Shown here: one piece after another, positions 25,230 to 35,653 of the stretch
Layout of the letters: every line of letters begins with the position of its first letter
How positions within the stretch are numbered: position 1 is the stretch's first letter
Assembly: GCA_041660045.1 (NCBI GenBank)
Contig: JBAZXA010000006.1
Coordinates: 186,001 to 250,000 of the forward strand
Direction: 5' to 3'
Length of the DNA stretch: 64,000 bases
From: WM-3-3 sp041660045
GTDB taxonomy: Bacteria > Pseudomonadota > Gammaproteobacteria > Methylococcales > Methylomonadaceae
Translations under genes and position numbers: made by a program
The notes under the pieces: model-generated
Told to the model about the DNA's origin: nothing
The model's database searches: none
The model's input: the letters and a program-made list of their open reading frames with translations, nothing else

Positions 25230-28200
25230 TTAGGCAGGTTGTGCGCTCATCATTTTTTGCATAATGCCTAGCCCCACCAAACCAGCGAGATAGGCATCTA
25301 CTGATGGGATCTCAGACAATGCTATTTGGTTTATTTTGTCTTGCTCCATTATCCAAGCCGTCGAGCCGATTGAATATAAACTTTGCACGTCACGTTTTAT
25401 CAAGGCTGTTTTATAATCCGTTAATCGTTTAGCGGCCAGTAAATTGGCCAGTTGGGCATCACTGTAATTACTATAAGCTTCTCGGGTCGTCTTGATCAAG
25501 GCATCTTGTAATTTGCGTGGGCGGGTTAATATCAATTTTTGCGCGATCTGCTCAACTTTGCTTTGGCTACGTTGGTATTCAGGAAGCTGCTTAAGCTGCT
25601 CATTAGCGAGTTGTTGGGCTTTCTCAAAGACGGCATAGCTATTGACCAGTTTAAACGTTAATTCGTTATCTGGGCTACCATAGCTGGGTATAGAGCCACC
25701 AAATAAAGGTTGTGCTTGTTGGTATGCGCATCTAACTTGGGCGATTTGAAGACTAGCTAAAGAGACGGCTAGTTCCTCTATCATTTCTTTACGATCGACC
25801 GATGTTTTTAAAAATTCTGCAGTTTGGGTTTTGTATAACCACAACGGGATAGCGAATTTGAAATGTTGGCGTTCTTGTGCCCAATTGGTCAAGAGATGGT
25901 TAGCTTTGCTTGAGTTGGCATAGTGCCTATGTTGTTCCAGCATAGCTAAGATAAATTGCTCATGGGCACGCGCGGTATCGGTATCCTCGTTGATGCTATG
26001 CAGTTCTATGGAAGATTTGTCAGACAGTTTGTCCAGCAGATTATTGGGGTCATATTGATAAGCGTTGCCGCCTGACATGCCATTACAAAAGCCTTTGCCA
26101 AAATGGCCAATGTTAAGTATGGCGCCATTTGTCATGTATTCACAGGCGAAGTCACCAACACCCTCGACTACGGCCATGGCACCTGAGTTTCTTACCGCAA
26201 AGCGGTCTCCCGCCTCACCATTAATAAAGGCTTTGCCGCCACTTGCGCCAAAAAGGGCAAAGTTGCCAATCAGGACATTGTTGCCTGGGGTTTTTATGCC
26301 GCCGCCAGGGGATTCTACCACTAGTGTGCCGCCACAAGCTGATTTGCCCACACCATCATTGCAGGTACCAGTATGCTCAATGCGCATGCCATCATTCATA
26401 AAGGCCGCATAACTTTGTCCAGCTGAGCCGTGGGTGCGGATAATTAGGGTATCTGGCGCTAAATAGCGGCGACCATGTTGGTTGGTATAGATAGGCTTAG
26501 TGTTAGCCAATTGCTCATCGGTCAGCTGATAGGCGAGTATACGCTCTATATCAATAGCAGTTTGGCCGCCGACAGATTTATTGCAGTTATTGAGTTTGAA
26601 TTCAGGGCCTTCAATAATTACTTGATGCTGATTTTGCTCGATGATAGCCGATTTAAATTTTTCAATAATGGCATTGTCAATATTAAAATTAGCCTCCAAA
26701 TAAATGGGTTTGCTTATCTTGACTTCGTCTACTTGGGCTAATAAACGTGTCAAATCAATTTGACCGACCATTGAGTCGTGGTTAATTAAATGTAAGAGGT
26801 TAGTTTGCCCGCGAATTTGCTTAAGGCTGGTATAGCCTAAAGAGGCTAAAATTTCCCGTACTTCGTGCGCTAAGTTCATGAAATATTGGGCTAAGACGCG
26901 AGGGTCGCCTTTAAATTCTTCGTGTGCTGTCGTTAAGCCTGCGGGGCATTTAATATTGCAATTTTTTGCCATTACACAACGTAGCATCATTAAGGCAGTG
27001 GTGCCAAATTCGAAAGAGTCTGCACCTAAAATAGCCGACTTAACAACATCAGTACCGTTTTGGTGGGCTCCGCTACAACGTAATATGACTTTGTCCCTTA
27101 AACCATTAACGGCTAGCGCTTGATGCACTTCTGCGATACCGATTTCCGGTGAGCGGCCACTGTGTTTCAGGCTAGTCACCGCAGCAGCACCCGTACCACC
27201 GGTATTACCTGCAACGTTAATAACATCAGCACCTGCTTTGGCTACACCAACCGCTATGGTGCCTATGCCTTCTGAAGACACCAGTTTTACCCCAACTTTT
27301 ACTCGGGCTGCTTTAGCATCATGGATTAATTGGCCTAAATCTTCGATGGAATAGGTGTCATGATGGGGGGGTGGGCTAACTAATTCCACTTTGGGTGTGC
27401 CGCCACGTAATGCGGCGATCTCTACCGAAACTTTAGCGGCAGGTAGTTGCCCACCTTCGCCAGGTTTTGCGCCCTGGGCGATTTTGATTTCGATTTCTTC
27501 GATGTTAGGGTCAGCTAAATAACCTGCCCATACGCCAAAGCGCCCCGAAGCAAACTGCTTGATTTTGCTGGAGCGTAGGGTATTAAAGCGGCTGGAATGT
27601 TCACCACCTTCGCCAGAGTTACTTAACGCGCCAACAATATTAGTGCCTTGGGCAACAGCTTCATGGGCCTCAGCTAACAGTGCGCCGTGGCTCATCGCGC
27701 CTGATGCCAGTGTGGCGGTAATTTCGTGCGCAGGCTGTACCTCACTTAAAGGGATGGCATTGCGTGCAGTTTTAATAGTGGATAGGTAATTTGCTAGTGA
27801 CGAATGGCTGTCACTCAAGTTTATAGTCAAGCGGTCCAAGTCAACCAAAGCACTAAAATCTACGCCAGAAAAACGTTGTTTTAGATGTGCGGCCAATTGT
27901 TCCAGGCGTGCGGATGACGAATGTTCGGCAAAACTGAGTTGATAAGTGTCCGTATTGACTGCGGCCACATTGAGTCCACGGATCAGGTAGTTGACATTAC
28001 CCTGTAAATTTTGCCGGCCTAATATTTGGTCGAAATCTGTAACTTGATGGGCTGCACTCAGGTCTGCTGGAAAATCCATGATGTCACGTAAAGCGGCTGG
28101 CCTTGAGCGGCGCTCTTGTTGTAGGTTTTTGGTAAAACTACGGTAAGCGGGCGTAATACCAAAATTATCAATTTGCTCAGGGGTGCGTTTGTCATAACCA

Positions 28201-30728
28201 AAATCAGTGTAAGCGGTATCGCTGGCTTGTGGTGCTTGTTCAGTAGGGATATATAAAATGCCTTCATCGGTCATGTTTATATATTCCCGTACTGCTGTAT
28301 TGCCAAAGCTATGGCCAGCACCATCTTGGCGCTCTTTAAACAGGCCGAGGAATGGGATGTCTTTTTCTTCGCGGACTGCTAGTGCTTTGTGATGCCATTC
28401 AGCAGCACTTGCAGCTATGTCAGCGTAACGGACACCGCCGACTGAGGCATGGATATTAGGAAAATAAGGGGTTAATTTGGGCTCGTCGGTATCTAGATAA
28501 TTAGACTCAAAAAATTCACCGCCTATATAACTTTCTACCGTACATAGGCCGAATTTCCCCATGGTTTTCATGAGCGATTTTTCCGAGCCTTTTTTGAATT
28601 TATATAAAACCTGTTGCCATTCACTTTTTGGATAATGGCTCATGATCCGATTATGCACGCTGATCGGGCAGATCGCAGAGGCGCCAAATCCCAAAATGGT
28701 GGCAATATCATGTGGGCTGACAGCTTGTCCCGTTTCAGCAATTAACGATGAGTTAAAGCGTAAGCCGAGTTTTACCAAATGCTGGTTGGCTGCCGCAATC
28801 ATTAGTAACACGGGTATGGCTGCTTGCTGAGCTGTTATTTTGACATCGCTTAAAATGACGATGCCAGTATTGTTTTTTGCCGCAGTGCCTACTTGTTCAC
28901 AAATCGCCATAATGGCAGATTCTAAGGCATCTTCATTGCGCTTGGCATCTTCGAAGTCAGGGGTGAAAAGGATATCCAGCGTCAACACGCTAATGGCTGT
29001 CTGCTGGCGGATCTGTGCCAGTTGGGTGCTAATTAAGATGGGCGAATCTATGATCAGTTGTTTACTGTTTTCTTGCGCAAAAGTGGGTTTTGCCCCGAGT
29101 GCCACGCGGAGTGTCATGCCGTCACTTTCACGGATGGAGTCTAATGGTGGGTTAGTGACCTGGGCAAAACGTTGGCTGAAATAACGCGACATGCCACCTT
29201 CAGCATTGGATAATGCATTTGGCGCTATGCCGTATCCCATCGCGGTGACTTTTTCCAGGCCAGTGGCCAACATGGGGTCAAGTAGGAATTTAAAGCTTTC
29301 TTGGTTGAGTGAATAGGCGGTATGACGTTGATCCACGTTCAATTCAGCACAACTGGGCAGCTCAGCAAGCTCAACCTCAGGTAGTTCACTAAGATGTAGG
29401 CAGCTATCCTTTAGTAAGGTTTGGTAATCATTTTCACTGGCTAAACGTTCCATGACCTCATGGCTGTTGTAGGCTTGCCCGGTTTGATGGTCAAAGTAAA
29501 TCATGCCACCGGCTTCAATCCGGCCACGTTTTAAGATGGCTTTAGGTGGAAAATCGATTTGTCCGGCTTCAGACATCACCGCTAAAAACTCTGCGGTTTC
29601 AACGGAACGTAAAGGCCGCAGCCCTAAGCGGTCCAAGCGTGCGCCAACACGGATACCATCATTAAAAACCAAGGCAGCTGGACCATCATTTTTTTCTTCA
29701 TATAAACTAAAATACTCCAGCATGGCACGTACGGCGGGTGATAGAGTTGTGTCATTTTCCCAAGCGGGCGGCATCATGGCGAGCACGGCAGTAACAATAT
29801 CTAATCTGTCTTCATTGATACGGCGGGTCAAGGTTTGGTCTAGGCGGCCAGAGTCTGATTGCCCACATGGAAATACCAGATGCTTGTTGTGCTGGCGGGC
29901 AATGGCATTTTCGCTAAGGCGATTTTTTTTATCTGTGTTCAATTCACCATTATGCGCCATATAACGGAAAGGCTGGGCCATCATGGTGGCGGGCGCTGTG
30001 TTGGTTGAAAATCGAGTGTGGAAAAACAGTGTGCTGATTTCATGATCCACATCATAGAGATCTTTGAAATAAGGGATAACTTCAAATGAATTTAGACGAC
30101 CTTTATAAACTTGGGTGCGCGAACTCATGGACAATGGATAAAAGCCAGCTAATTCAGGTTTGGAAAAACCTTCAGCTTCCAGATTCAATAAGGCAGCTTG
30201 GATGTGCAGCTCAAAATCGCTATGTTCTGCTTGAATCAGGTGGTTTGGACGGCCAAAAATGCATTGCTTAATGGGGAGTTGGGCTTTTTGGGCGGCGGCG
30301 TTGATGACATTTTTGTCTATGGGCACATCGCGCCACTGGATTATCGGCAAGCCAAAGTCTTTAAAATGGCGTTCTATGAGCTCATAGGCGGCTGAATCGT
30401 AATGGTCATGGTCTTCAGGAAAAAAGAAATTGGCAACCCCAAATTGTCCCAATTCCAAAGTAGCCATGCCGGTTATTTTGCGGAAAAACTTGAGCGACAA
30501 ATCGATGTTAATACCAGCGCCATCACCGATACCTTCGGCACTCATACCGCCGCGATGAGGTATGGTGCATAGGGCTTGGTGGGATATCACCAGTAATTCG
30601 TGCGTTTGTTTGCTCTGCTTGTGGGTAATAAAACCCACGCCGCAGCTGTCTTGAGATAAGTCTACATTGTAGAGCATGGGTTCTTTGTCGCCAATTTGGG
30701 AATTTTTTTTCATTGTATTAGGCCCCAT
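25230..30728 (-). CDS. gltB: Glutamate synthase large subunit, extended form
   Basis: An 1832-residue protein; typical GltB is about 1480-1550. Order: short propeptide, N-terminal glutaminase with nucleophile C29 (DSCGVGF) and RGG loop, central domain, FMN/synthase domain (GEGGEHSSRFN, QGAKPGEGGQLPAAKVS, SPPPHHDTYSIEDLGQLI), 3Fe-4S cysteines CVMAKNCNIKC near residue 1250, then the GXGXG beta-helix (GNFALFGASGGKAF). A further ~290 residues (about 1540-1832), helical and charged, follow. The enzyme makes two glutamates from glutamine and 2-oxoglutarate. gltD, the usual small subunit gene, is not in the window. Start could also be 30713. Confidence 0.9.
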   Translation of the reverse strand: MGPNTMKKNSQIGDKEPMLYNVDLSQDSCGVGFITHKQSKQTHELLVISHQALCTIPHRGGMSAEGIGDGAGINIDLSLKFFRKITGMATLELGQFGVANFFFPEDHDHYDSAAYELIERHFKDFGLPIIQWRDVPIDKNVINAAAQKAQLPIKQCIFGRPNHLIQAEHSDFELHIQAALLNLEAEGFSKPELAGFYPLSMSSRTQVYKGRLNSFEVIPYFKDLYDVDHEISTLFFHTRFSTNTAPATMMAQPFRYMAHNGELNTDKKNRLSENAIARQHNKHLVFPCGQSDSGRLDQTLTRRINEDRLDIVTAVLAMMPPAWENDTTLSPAVRAMLEYFSLYEEKNDGPAALVFNDGIRVGARLDRLGLRPLRSVETAEFLAVMSEAGQIDFPPKAILKRGRIEAGGMIYFDHQTGQAYNSHEVMERLASENDYQTLLKDSCLHLSELPEVELAELPSCAELNVDQRHTAYSLNQESFKFLLDPMLATGLEKVTAMGYGIAPNALSNAEGGMSRYFSQRFAQVTNPPLDSIRESDGMTLRVALGAKPTFAQENSKQLIIDSPILISTQLAQIRQQTAISVLTLDILFTPDFEDAKRNEDALESAIMAICEQVGTAAKNNTGIVILSDVKITAQQAAIPVLLMIAAANQHLVKLGLRFNSSLIAETGQAVSPHDIATILGFGASAICPISVHNRIMSHYPKSEWQQVLYKFKKGSEKSLMKTMGKFGLCTVESYIGGEFFESNYLDTDEPKLTPYFPNIHASVGGVRYADIAASAAEWHHKALAVREEKDIPFLGLFKERQDGAGHSFGNTAVREYINMTDEGILYIPTEQAPQASDTAYTDFGYDKRTPEQIDNFGITPAYRSFTKNLQQERRSRPAALRDIMDFPADLSAAHQVTDFDQILGRQNLQGNVNYLIRGLNVAAVNTDTYQLSFAEHSSSARLEQLAAHLKQRFSGVDFSALVDLDRLTINLSDSHSSLANYLSTIKTARNAIPLSEVQPAHEITATLASGAMSHGALLAEAHEAVAQGTNIVGALSNSGEGGEHSSRFNTLRSSKIKQFASGRFGVWAGYLADPNIEEIEIKIAQGAKPGEGGQLPAAKVSVEIAALRGGTPKVELVSPPPHHDTYSIEDLGQLIHDAKAARVKVGVKLVSSEGIGTIAVGVAKAGADVINVAGNTGGTGAAAVTSLKHSGRSPEIGIAEVHQALAVNGLRDKVILRCSGAHQNGTDVVKSAILGADSFEFGTTALMMLRCVMAKNCNIKCPAGLTTAHEEFKGDPRVLAQYFMNLAHEVREILASLGYTSLKQIRGQTNLLHLINHDSMVGQIDLTRLLAQVDEVKISKPIYLEANFNIDNAIIEKFKSAIIEQNQHQVIIEGPEFKLNNCNKSVGGQTAIDIERILAYQLTDEQLANTKPIYTNQHGRRYLAPDTLIIRTHGSAGQSYAAFMNDGMRIEHTGTCNDGVGKSACGGTLVVESPGGGIKTPGNNVLIGNFALFGASGGKAFINGEAGDRFAVRNSGAMAVVEGVGDFACEYMTNGAILNIGHFGKGFCNGMSGGNAYQYDPNNLLDKLSDKSSIELHSINEDTDTARAHEQFILAMLEQHRHYANSSKANHLLTNWAQERQHFKFAIPLWLYKTQTAEFLKTSVDRKEMIEELAVSLASLQIAQVRCAYQQAQPLFGGSIPSYGSPDNELTFKLVNSYAVFEKAQQLANEQLKQLPEYQRSQSKVEQIAQKLILTRPRKLQDALIKTTREAYSNYSDAQLANLLAAKRLTDYKTALIKRDVQSLYSIGSTAWIMEQDKINQIALSEIPSVDAYLAGLVGLGIMQKMMSAQPA

Positions 30729-30941
30729 CCATTCAAGCTGCGTTGCAGCGATTACAGTCCACTATTGCTTCAATGCATACATGCAATATTTTTGCCAATA
30801 AAATGCTGTTCGTGCAATGGTGAGTATTAAAAGAATTTCAACTAGTGAAACCCTGTAATATTAACATGTCAACCCAAGGCTGTCATTCATTGCGGTTAGC
30901 TAGCGTGCCTCTGTCGCTTTGAGGAAGTAGATGCGGCAGGT

Positions 30942-32261
30942 TTATAAGAGTTCCTGCTTTGGATAAACCCGCACCAAAACAATTCGTGGCCCGCTCATTT
31001 TTTTTACCACAATGTCAAAACCTTCAAATTGAATTTTTTGGCCTTCTTCAGGAATATCCCGGAGCTTTGCCATGATTAAGCCGCCGACTGAATCGACATC
31101 TTCAAGGTCTAGCTCTTCATTTTCCACGTCTAAGCCGAGTATGCGCTCAAGTGAGAATATCGGTAGGCTGCCTTTCCCAATTAATGTGCCGTCGTCTAAG
31201 CGTGTCCAGTCGTTGGCATTGGAGCGGAATTCGTCGCGTATTTCACCGACCATGGCTGAGAGCAAGTTATCTAAAGTAATAAAACCTTGAGGTTTTTTTC
31301 CTTTTTGGCCGATCACTGAAAAATGTGGGGCACCTTTGCTAAAACGTCTAAACAACTCTAAGGCTGGTGTATGGGCTGAGACATATTGGATAGGGCGTAA
31401 AAACTTATGTAAATCGTCTAAAGGCTTACCATTTTGCTGGGCAAAAAATAAATCTTTTAAATGTATTACGCCTACGACGTCAATCCCGTTGCTGTCAAAA
31501 TAGGGATAACGGCTAAATTGGCTGCGATGCACCACTTCCATATTTTCATGCAAGGTCTTGTTGTCATGTAAGGCGATCAGCTCATGGATGGGGCGCATCA
31601 AGTCTGAGACTTCGAGTTCGCTGAAATCTAAGGTTTTGGCAAGAATGTTCCATTCGTCACGCGTAAAACGTTCACCCGAACGGGTAGAGCGTAAGATAAG
31701 TTTGAGTTCGTCTGCCGTATAGTTGGCATCATGGTTTTGGGCGTTGCGTAAGCCGGTTAACAAAAGCACCAAATTGGCGCTGGCATTGAGCAACCAGATG
31801 GCGGGGTACATTAGCCAGTAAAAACTATACAGCGGTGTGGCTGTCCATAAGCCAATTTGTTCTGTGGATCTTATCGCCATGGACTTGGGGGCTAATTCGC
31901 CAACTACAATGTGTAAAAATGAAATGACAAAGAAGGCAAAGGCGAAAGCAATTCCTTTGGTAAATTCGGATTCTGGGATGTCAAGAACACTGAATAAAGG
32001 ATCCAAAAAATTTGCAAAAGCGGGCTCGCCTATCCAGCCCAACCCAAGTGACGCAAGGGTTATGCCCAATTGGCAAGCAGACAGATAGGTGTCAAGCCTG
32101 GCATGCACTTTGGCGAGCATACGCCCACGCCAGCCATGCGTTTTGGCAATAGTTCGGATGCGCGTTTGCCGAAGCTTGACAAGACTAAACTCAGCGGCCA
32201 CAAAAAAGCCGTTTAAGGCCACTAGGCCTAAGGCGCTGAGTATGAGTACAAAATTCTCCAT
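30942..32261 (-). CDS. CNNM/CorC-type CBS-domain membrane protein
   Basis: A 439-residue protein of the UPF0053/hemolysin C-like family. N-terminal DUF21 with three or four membrane segments (about 1-190, including LNGFFVAAEFSLVKLR and HIVVGELAPKSMAI), a pair of CBS domains (about 205-330) and a C-terminal CorC_HlyC domain (about 350-435, GLIMAKLRDIPEEG). Relatives move or regulate Mg2+ or Co2+; the older hemolysin name is not supported. I use the ATG giving MENFVLILSALGL (32261), dropping 14 upstream residues. Follows hpnN by 19 bases on the same strand, probably cotranscribed. Confidence 0.85.
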   Translation of the reverse strand: MENFVLILSALGLVALNGFFVAAEFSLVKLRQTRIRTIAKTHGWRGRMLAKVHARLDTYLSACQLGITLASLGLGWIGEPAFANFLDPLFSVLDIPESEFTKGIAFAFAFFVISFLHIVVGELAPKSMAIRSTEQIGLWTATPLYSFYWLMYPAIWLLNASANLVLLLTGLRNAQNHDANYTADELKLILRSTRSGERFTRDEWNILAKTLDFSELEVSDLMRPIHELIALHDNKTLHENMEVVHRSQFSRYPYFDSNGIDVVGVIHLKDLFFAQQNGKPLDDLHKFLRPIQYVSAHTPALELFRRFSKGAPHFSVIGQKGKKPQGFITLDNLLSAMVGEIRDEFRSNANDWTRLDDGTLIGKGSLPIFSLERILGLDVENEELDLEDVDSVGGLIMAKLRDIPEEGQKIQFEGFDIVVKKMSGPRIVLVRVYPKQELL

Positions 32262-32280
32262 AACTATAGTTTTGTTTGAT

Positions 32281-34920
32281 TTATTTAATGTGGCGGAATT
32301 CAAAACGCAGTGCGCTAAATGCAGGTAATACGATGAGTGCGCAAATTAATGTCAATAACAGTCCAAGCGCGAGTAAAACGCCCATAGACGCCATACCTTG
32401 GTGCGTAGTGAAGGCTAAGCTACCAAAGCTGAATATAGTGGTTAATGTGCCATAAAATACGCCTTGGGCTTCACTGCTACTGAGTAAGTTTTCATCGCTA
32501 GTATTTAAATAGTGCAAACGGTGCGCCATGTGGATCCCACTATCAACACCTAAACCAAATAATAACGGTAACGCGATGATATTGGCGAAATTAAACGGCA
32601 TGCCTATCAAGACGGTTATGGCGGCGGTAAATAACGAAGCCAATAATAAAGGTAATAGGACTAGTAAGGTATCTTTAATATTGCGCATGATGATCAGCAA
32701 AATTAAAGTAATGACGCCAAAGGCTACGCTAAAAGCTTGTTGGAAAGCCCGTATCACTTCGTTCATTGATTCAAGATAGCTGACAGGCAAATCGCTGACA
32801 TGGTCATCGATTTGCTGCGCCTCCAAGATAAATTCGCGCAGGCTGGCCAAATCATTCAGATCTTTTTTCGGAGTGATTTGTACCCGATAAATGCCATCTT
32901 TGCTTAACCAGCGGTTTTTAATGTCTGCTGGTAACGAGTTTACATCCACCAAATCGGCTTGTAGGCTTTTTTCTAGAATGTTAATTGTGTTTGGTAGAGA
33001 GCTAAGAAAGCTGGCTTGTAGCTTGTCTAGGTCTATTTGGCGGATAGTGTCATCTTCAGCATTTAATTTTGCCAAGAATTGCGTCAAAGCATTATCTAAT
33101 GCAACTAAGGTCTCCACAGAGGTACCTTTATAATGACTAGCATTAAGGTTCGCTTTGAGTGTTTTTTGAAATTTTTCTAACGGTGCTGTAGTCGCAGGGC
33201 TTAGTGGTAAGGTAGGAAATTGTTCGAGGCCTGGGCCAAGGATCAGGGCTAGTTCTTCAATGATCGCTAGCTTATCATCTTGATGGTCAGGAATAAAATC
33301 AAATAAGGTCATAGCCTTATCTACACTGGGTAATTTTTCAAAGTTGGCTTTCATCATCAGCGCCTGTTCAGGGCTATTCGCCAACGAAGTTAGTGTCATA
33401 GGTGAGGTATCTTTTGATTGCAGCAAATATTTGAAGGTTTTAACGGATTCTGTATTTGGGTCGCGTAAGTTGATAGGGTTGAAGTCTACTGTGACTTGTG
33501 TGAGTAAAGCGAGGGCGATTAGGGTGAGTATATAAGTGCCCCAGCGAATTTTTCGTGCATAGCGGATAGGCCAGTTAGAAAGTAAAAATGATAGTTTAGG
33601 CGTGTTGTTGGTCACTTTTGTTTTGGGTGGCATTATTTTAATGACCGCCGGTAATATGGTAAACGTAGTGGCCAGAGCAATGACTAAGCTCGTGCCGGCG
33701 ATAATACCCAGTTCGGAAACGCCAACATAATTGGTGGGTATAAAGGCAAACAAGCCTATAGCGGCGGTAATGGTACACAGCACCAGTGAGCCACCGGTAG
33801 AGGTTAATGTTTCGCGCAAGGCGCGTGTGGATTCTTCACCGCGGCGGCGCAACTCTAGATAGCGTAGGCAAAAATGTGACGAATAGGCATCCCCCATGCC
33901 AATGAACAAGACGCCGAAAGCGATAGAAATCATATTAAGATGGCCGACCGCCAGGGTGGCAAAACCTAGCGATAAAATTAGGCCCATGGTCAAGGTGAAA
34001 AAAGTGGCAAACATTAATTTAAAAGACCGGTAAGCAATCCATAATGTGATACAGACTAGGATCATGGAGGCTATACCTGCCATGGCGGTACCTTGGCTGA
34101 CAGTTTGCATTTCTTCATGTTCCAGGATTACCTCGCCAGTCATACGGATGCTAACATTGGCTAATTCACCTGTTAAGGTTTCGGCGATGGTTTGATTAAT
34201 TAGGTTGATGCTGTCTTGGGCGGGCAAAAATTCCTGAAAATTTAATATGGGTTTAACAATGATAAAGCGTTTGGTCACACCTAAACCGGTAGTTTTATCC
34301 ATCATGAGCTGTTGCCAAGAAATTTGATAAGCTTGATTGGCAACGGCTGCTTGCAATGCTTCCGTGGTTTTACTGAAGACAGCAGTCATGTCTAGATCAC
34401 TATCATTAGACGTTAAGGCTAAGTCAAAGGTCTCAAAAAGCCCGGCTAAATTGTTATTTTGCGCCAAGCGTCCAATAAAAGGTTGCGCAGAGGCTAATTT
34501 TGTAGCGAGTTTCTGTAGCTCTGGCACAGTTAAGAAAAGTAAACCGTTTTGATCGAAAAATGGGTTTTCATCAGGGATGTAGATAGATTGGATTTTATCT
34601 TTAAATTTGGCTAATTTATTGCTAATGGTTTTGATGGCTGTGGTAGTTTGCTCCGGGGTTTTACCTTCAACAATCATTAAAATGGTATTAGCATCTTGCG
34701 GGAAGGTTTTTTCCAAACGCATGCGATCTTGTTGAAACGGCAGTTTGATAGAAATCATATCTGCCGTATTCGTATTAATGGTGAGGTTCTTAGCGGTATA
34801 TTGAAAAACCAAGCCAGAAAAAATAACGGAAAAAAACAGTAGCCACCAGGAATGGTTCAGTATGTTTGCTTCCCACCAAAGAATGGCTCTGACAAAAAAG
34901 TTGTTGTTTGTATTATTCAT
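32281..34920 (-). CDS. hpnN: Hopanoid transporter HpnN (RND/MMPL family)
   Basis: An 879-residue inner-membrane protein of the MMPL/RND type. It has a membrane helix near residue 25, a long periplasmic domain, a block of five helices at ~270-430 (SIAFGVLFIGMGDAYSSHF), a second helix near 465, a second periplasmic domain and a last block at ~740-870 (ALPLLFGLGVDSGIHMAH). The opening LTINTNTADMISIKLPFQQD matches HpnN proteins, which move hopanoids to the outer membrane. Hopanoid synthesis genes are not in the window, so function rests on family similarity. Confidence 0.82.
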   Translation of the reverse strand: MNNTNNNFFVRAILWWEANILNHSWWLLFFSVIFSGLVFQYTAKNLTINTNTADMISIKLPFQQDRMRLEKTFPQDANTILMIVEGKTPEQTTTAIKTISNKLAKFKDKIQSIYIPDENPFFDQNGLLFLTVPELQKLATKLASAQPFIGRLAQNNNLAGLFETFDLALTSNDSDLDMTAVFSKTTEALQAAVANQAYQISWQQLMMDKTTGLGVTKRFIIVKPILNFQEFLPAQDSINLINQTIAETLTGELANVSIRMTGEVILEHEEMQTVSQGTAMAGIASMILVCITLWIAYRSFKLMFATFFTLTMGLILSLGFATLAVGHLNMISIAFGVLFIGMGDAYSSHFCLRYLELRRRGEESTRALRETLTSTGGSLVLCTITAAIGLFAFIPTNYVGVSELGIIAGTSLVIALATTFTILPAVIKIMPPKTKVTNNTPKLSFLLSNWPIRYARKIRWGTYILTLIALALLTQVTVDFNPINLRDPNTESVKTFKYLLQSKDTSPMTLTSLANSPEQALMMKANFEKLPSVDKAMTLFDFIPDHQDDKLAIIEELALILGPGLEQFPTLPLSPATTAPLEKFQKTLKANLNASHYKGTSVETLVALDNALTQFLAKLNAEDDTIRQIDLDKLQASFLSSLPNTINILEKSLQADLVDVNSLPADIKNRWLSKDGIYRVQITPKKDLNDLASLREFILEAQQIDDHVSDLPVSYLESMNEVIRAFQQAFSVAFGVITLILLIIMRNIKDTLLVLLPLLLASLFTAAITVLIGMPFNFANIIALPLLFGLGVDSGIHMAHRLHYLNTSDENLLSSSEAQGVFYGTLTTIFSFGSLAFTTHQGMASMGVLLALGLLLTLICALIVLPAFSALRFEFRHIK

Positions 34921-35291
34921 TAATGATGTAAGTATTGAGATCTAGAAAGTAATAAGGTGTACGCTTTAATTTATTCAGCTAATAGTGAGTGGATTATTTC
35001 ATTCTAATTGCTTGTAGCCAAGTTTTATGGGGAACTTAATAGCCCTATCAAAATAGGACTTATTGATTTATAAGCAGCTATAGTAAAGTGTCGGTAAATT
35101 TTTTTTATTATAAATCCAACTGTAAAACGATTAGAAATAGATAAGGCTGAAATTTGGAGAAGAATAAGATGATGGACATCATAAGTATTAATTTATGTTA
35201 ATCCAAAAAAAAACGTTTTTTGTTTATATTTTCGTTTGTTTAGCGTTACTTTTTGTGGATAATGTTTTAGGAAAATTAACCGGTATTTATC
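34921..35291. other. Intergenic region between hpnN and oadG
   Basis: A 371-base AT-rich gap between divergent genes; it must hold promoters for hpnN and the oad genes. I see a short CCTAT/ATAGG hairpin at 35044-35057 and a 38-codon open frame at 35195-35311 with a hydrophobic start but no ribosome-binding site. Nothing else is supported. Confidence 0.5.
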
Positions 35292-35531
35292 ATGACAGCA
35301 TTAATGGGTAGTGGGATTGAACTAATGTATATAGGGATGGGCATTGTGTTTATTTTTTTAGCAATGCTGGTCGTTATCATTAACTTTATGTCTATGGTTA
35401 TACTGCGATATTTCCCGGAGCCTACAGTGGTGCATCTGTCTGTTAGGTCTGCAGAAGCAGGCAATGACCAACGTATAATTGCAGCGATTAGCGCGGCAGT
35501 GCGCCAGTATCGGGCCAAATACAATGAGTGA
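35292..35531 (+). CDS. oadG: Oxaloacetate decarboxylase gamma chain
   Basis: A 79-residue membrane anchor subunit of the sodium-pumping oxaloacetate decarboxylase. One transmembrane helix (about 11-38, IGMGIVFIFLAMLVVIINFM) is followed by a short cytoplasmic tail ending in AISAAVRQYRAKYNE, as in other OadG proteins. It is the first of three genes (oadG, oadA, oadB) in the usual order. The ribosome-binding site is weak, and an ATG at 35304 is an alternative start. Confidence 0.88.
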   Translation: MTALMGSGIELMYIGMGIVFIFLAMLVVIINFMSMVILRYFPEPTVVHLSVRSAEAGNDQRIIAAISAAVRQYRAKYNE

Positions 35532-35653
35532 TTAAGGTTTTGCACTATAAAGTGCAACTCTTTGCACAGTTATGGGTTTGTCAGTTGTTAATTTTTCAAT
35601 GCACTATTATAAGCCTACAAGGCATCGATTAAAAAACCCAAAAAGGTAAATAT

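Noticed and set aside
35044..35057. CCTAT/ATAGG hairpin upstream of oadG
   Set aside because: Only five pairs and no supporting context.
35195..35311. 38-codon open frame with hydrophobic N-terminus ahead of oadG
   Set aside because: No ribosome-binding site, and it runs out of frame into oadG. Better explained as chance in AT-rich sequence.
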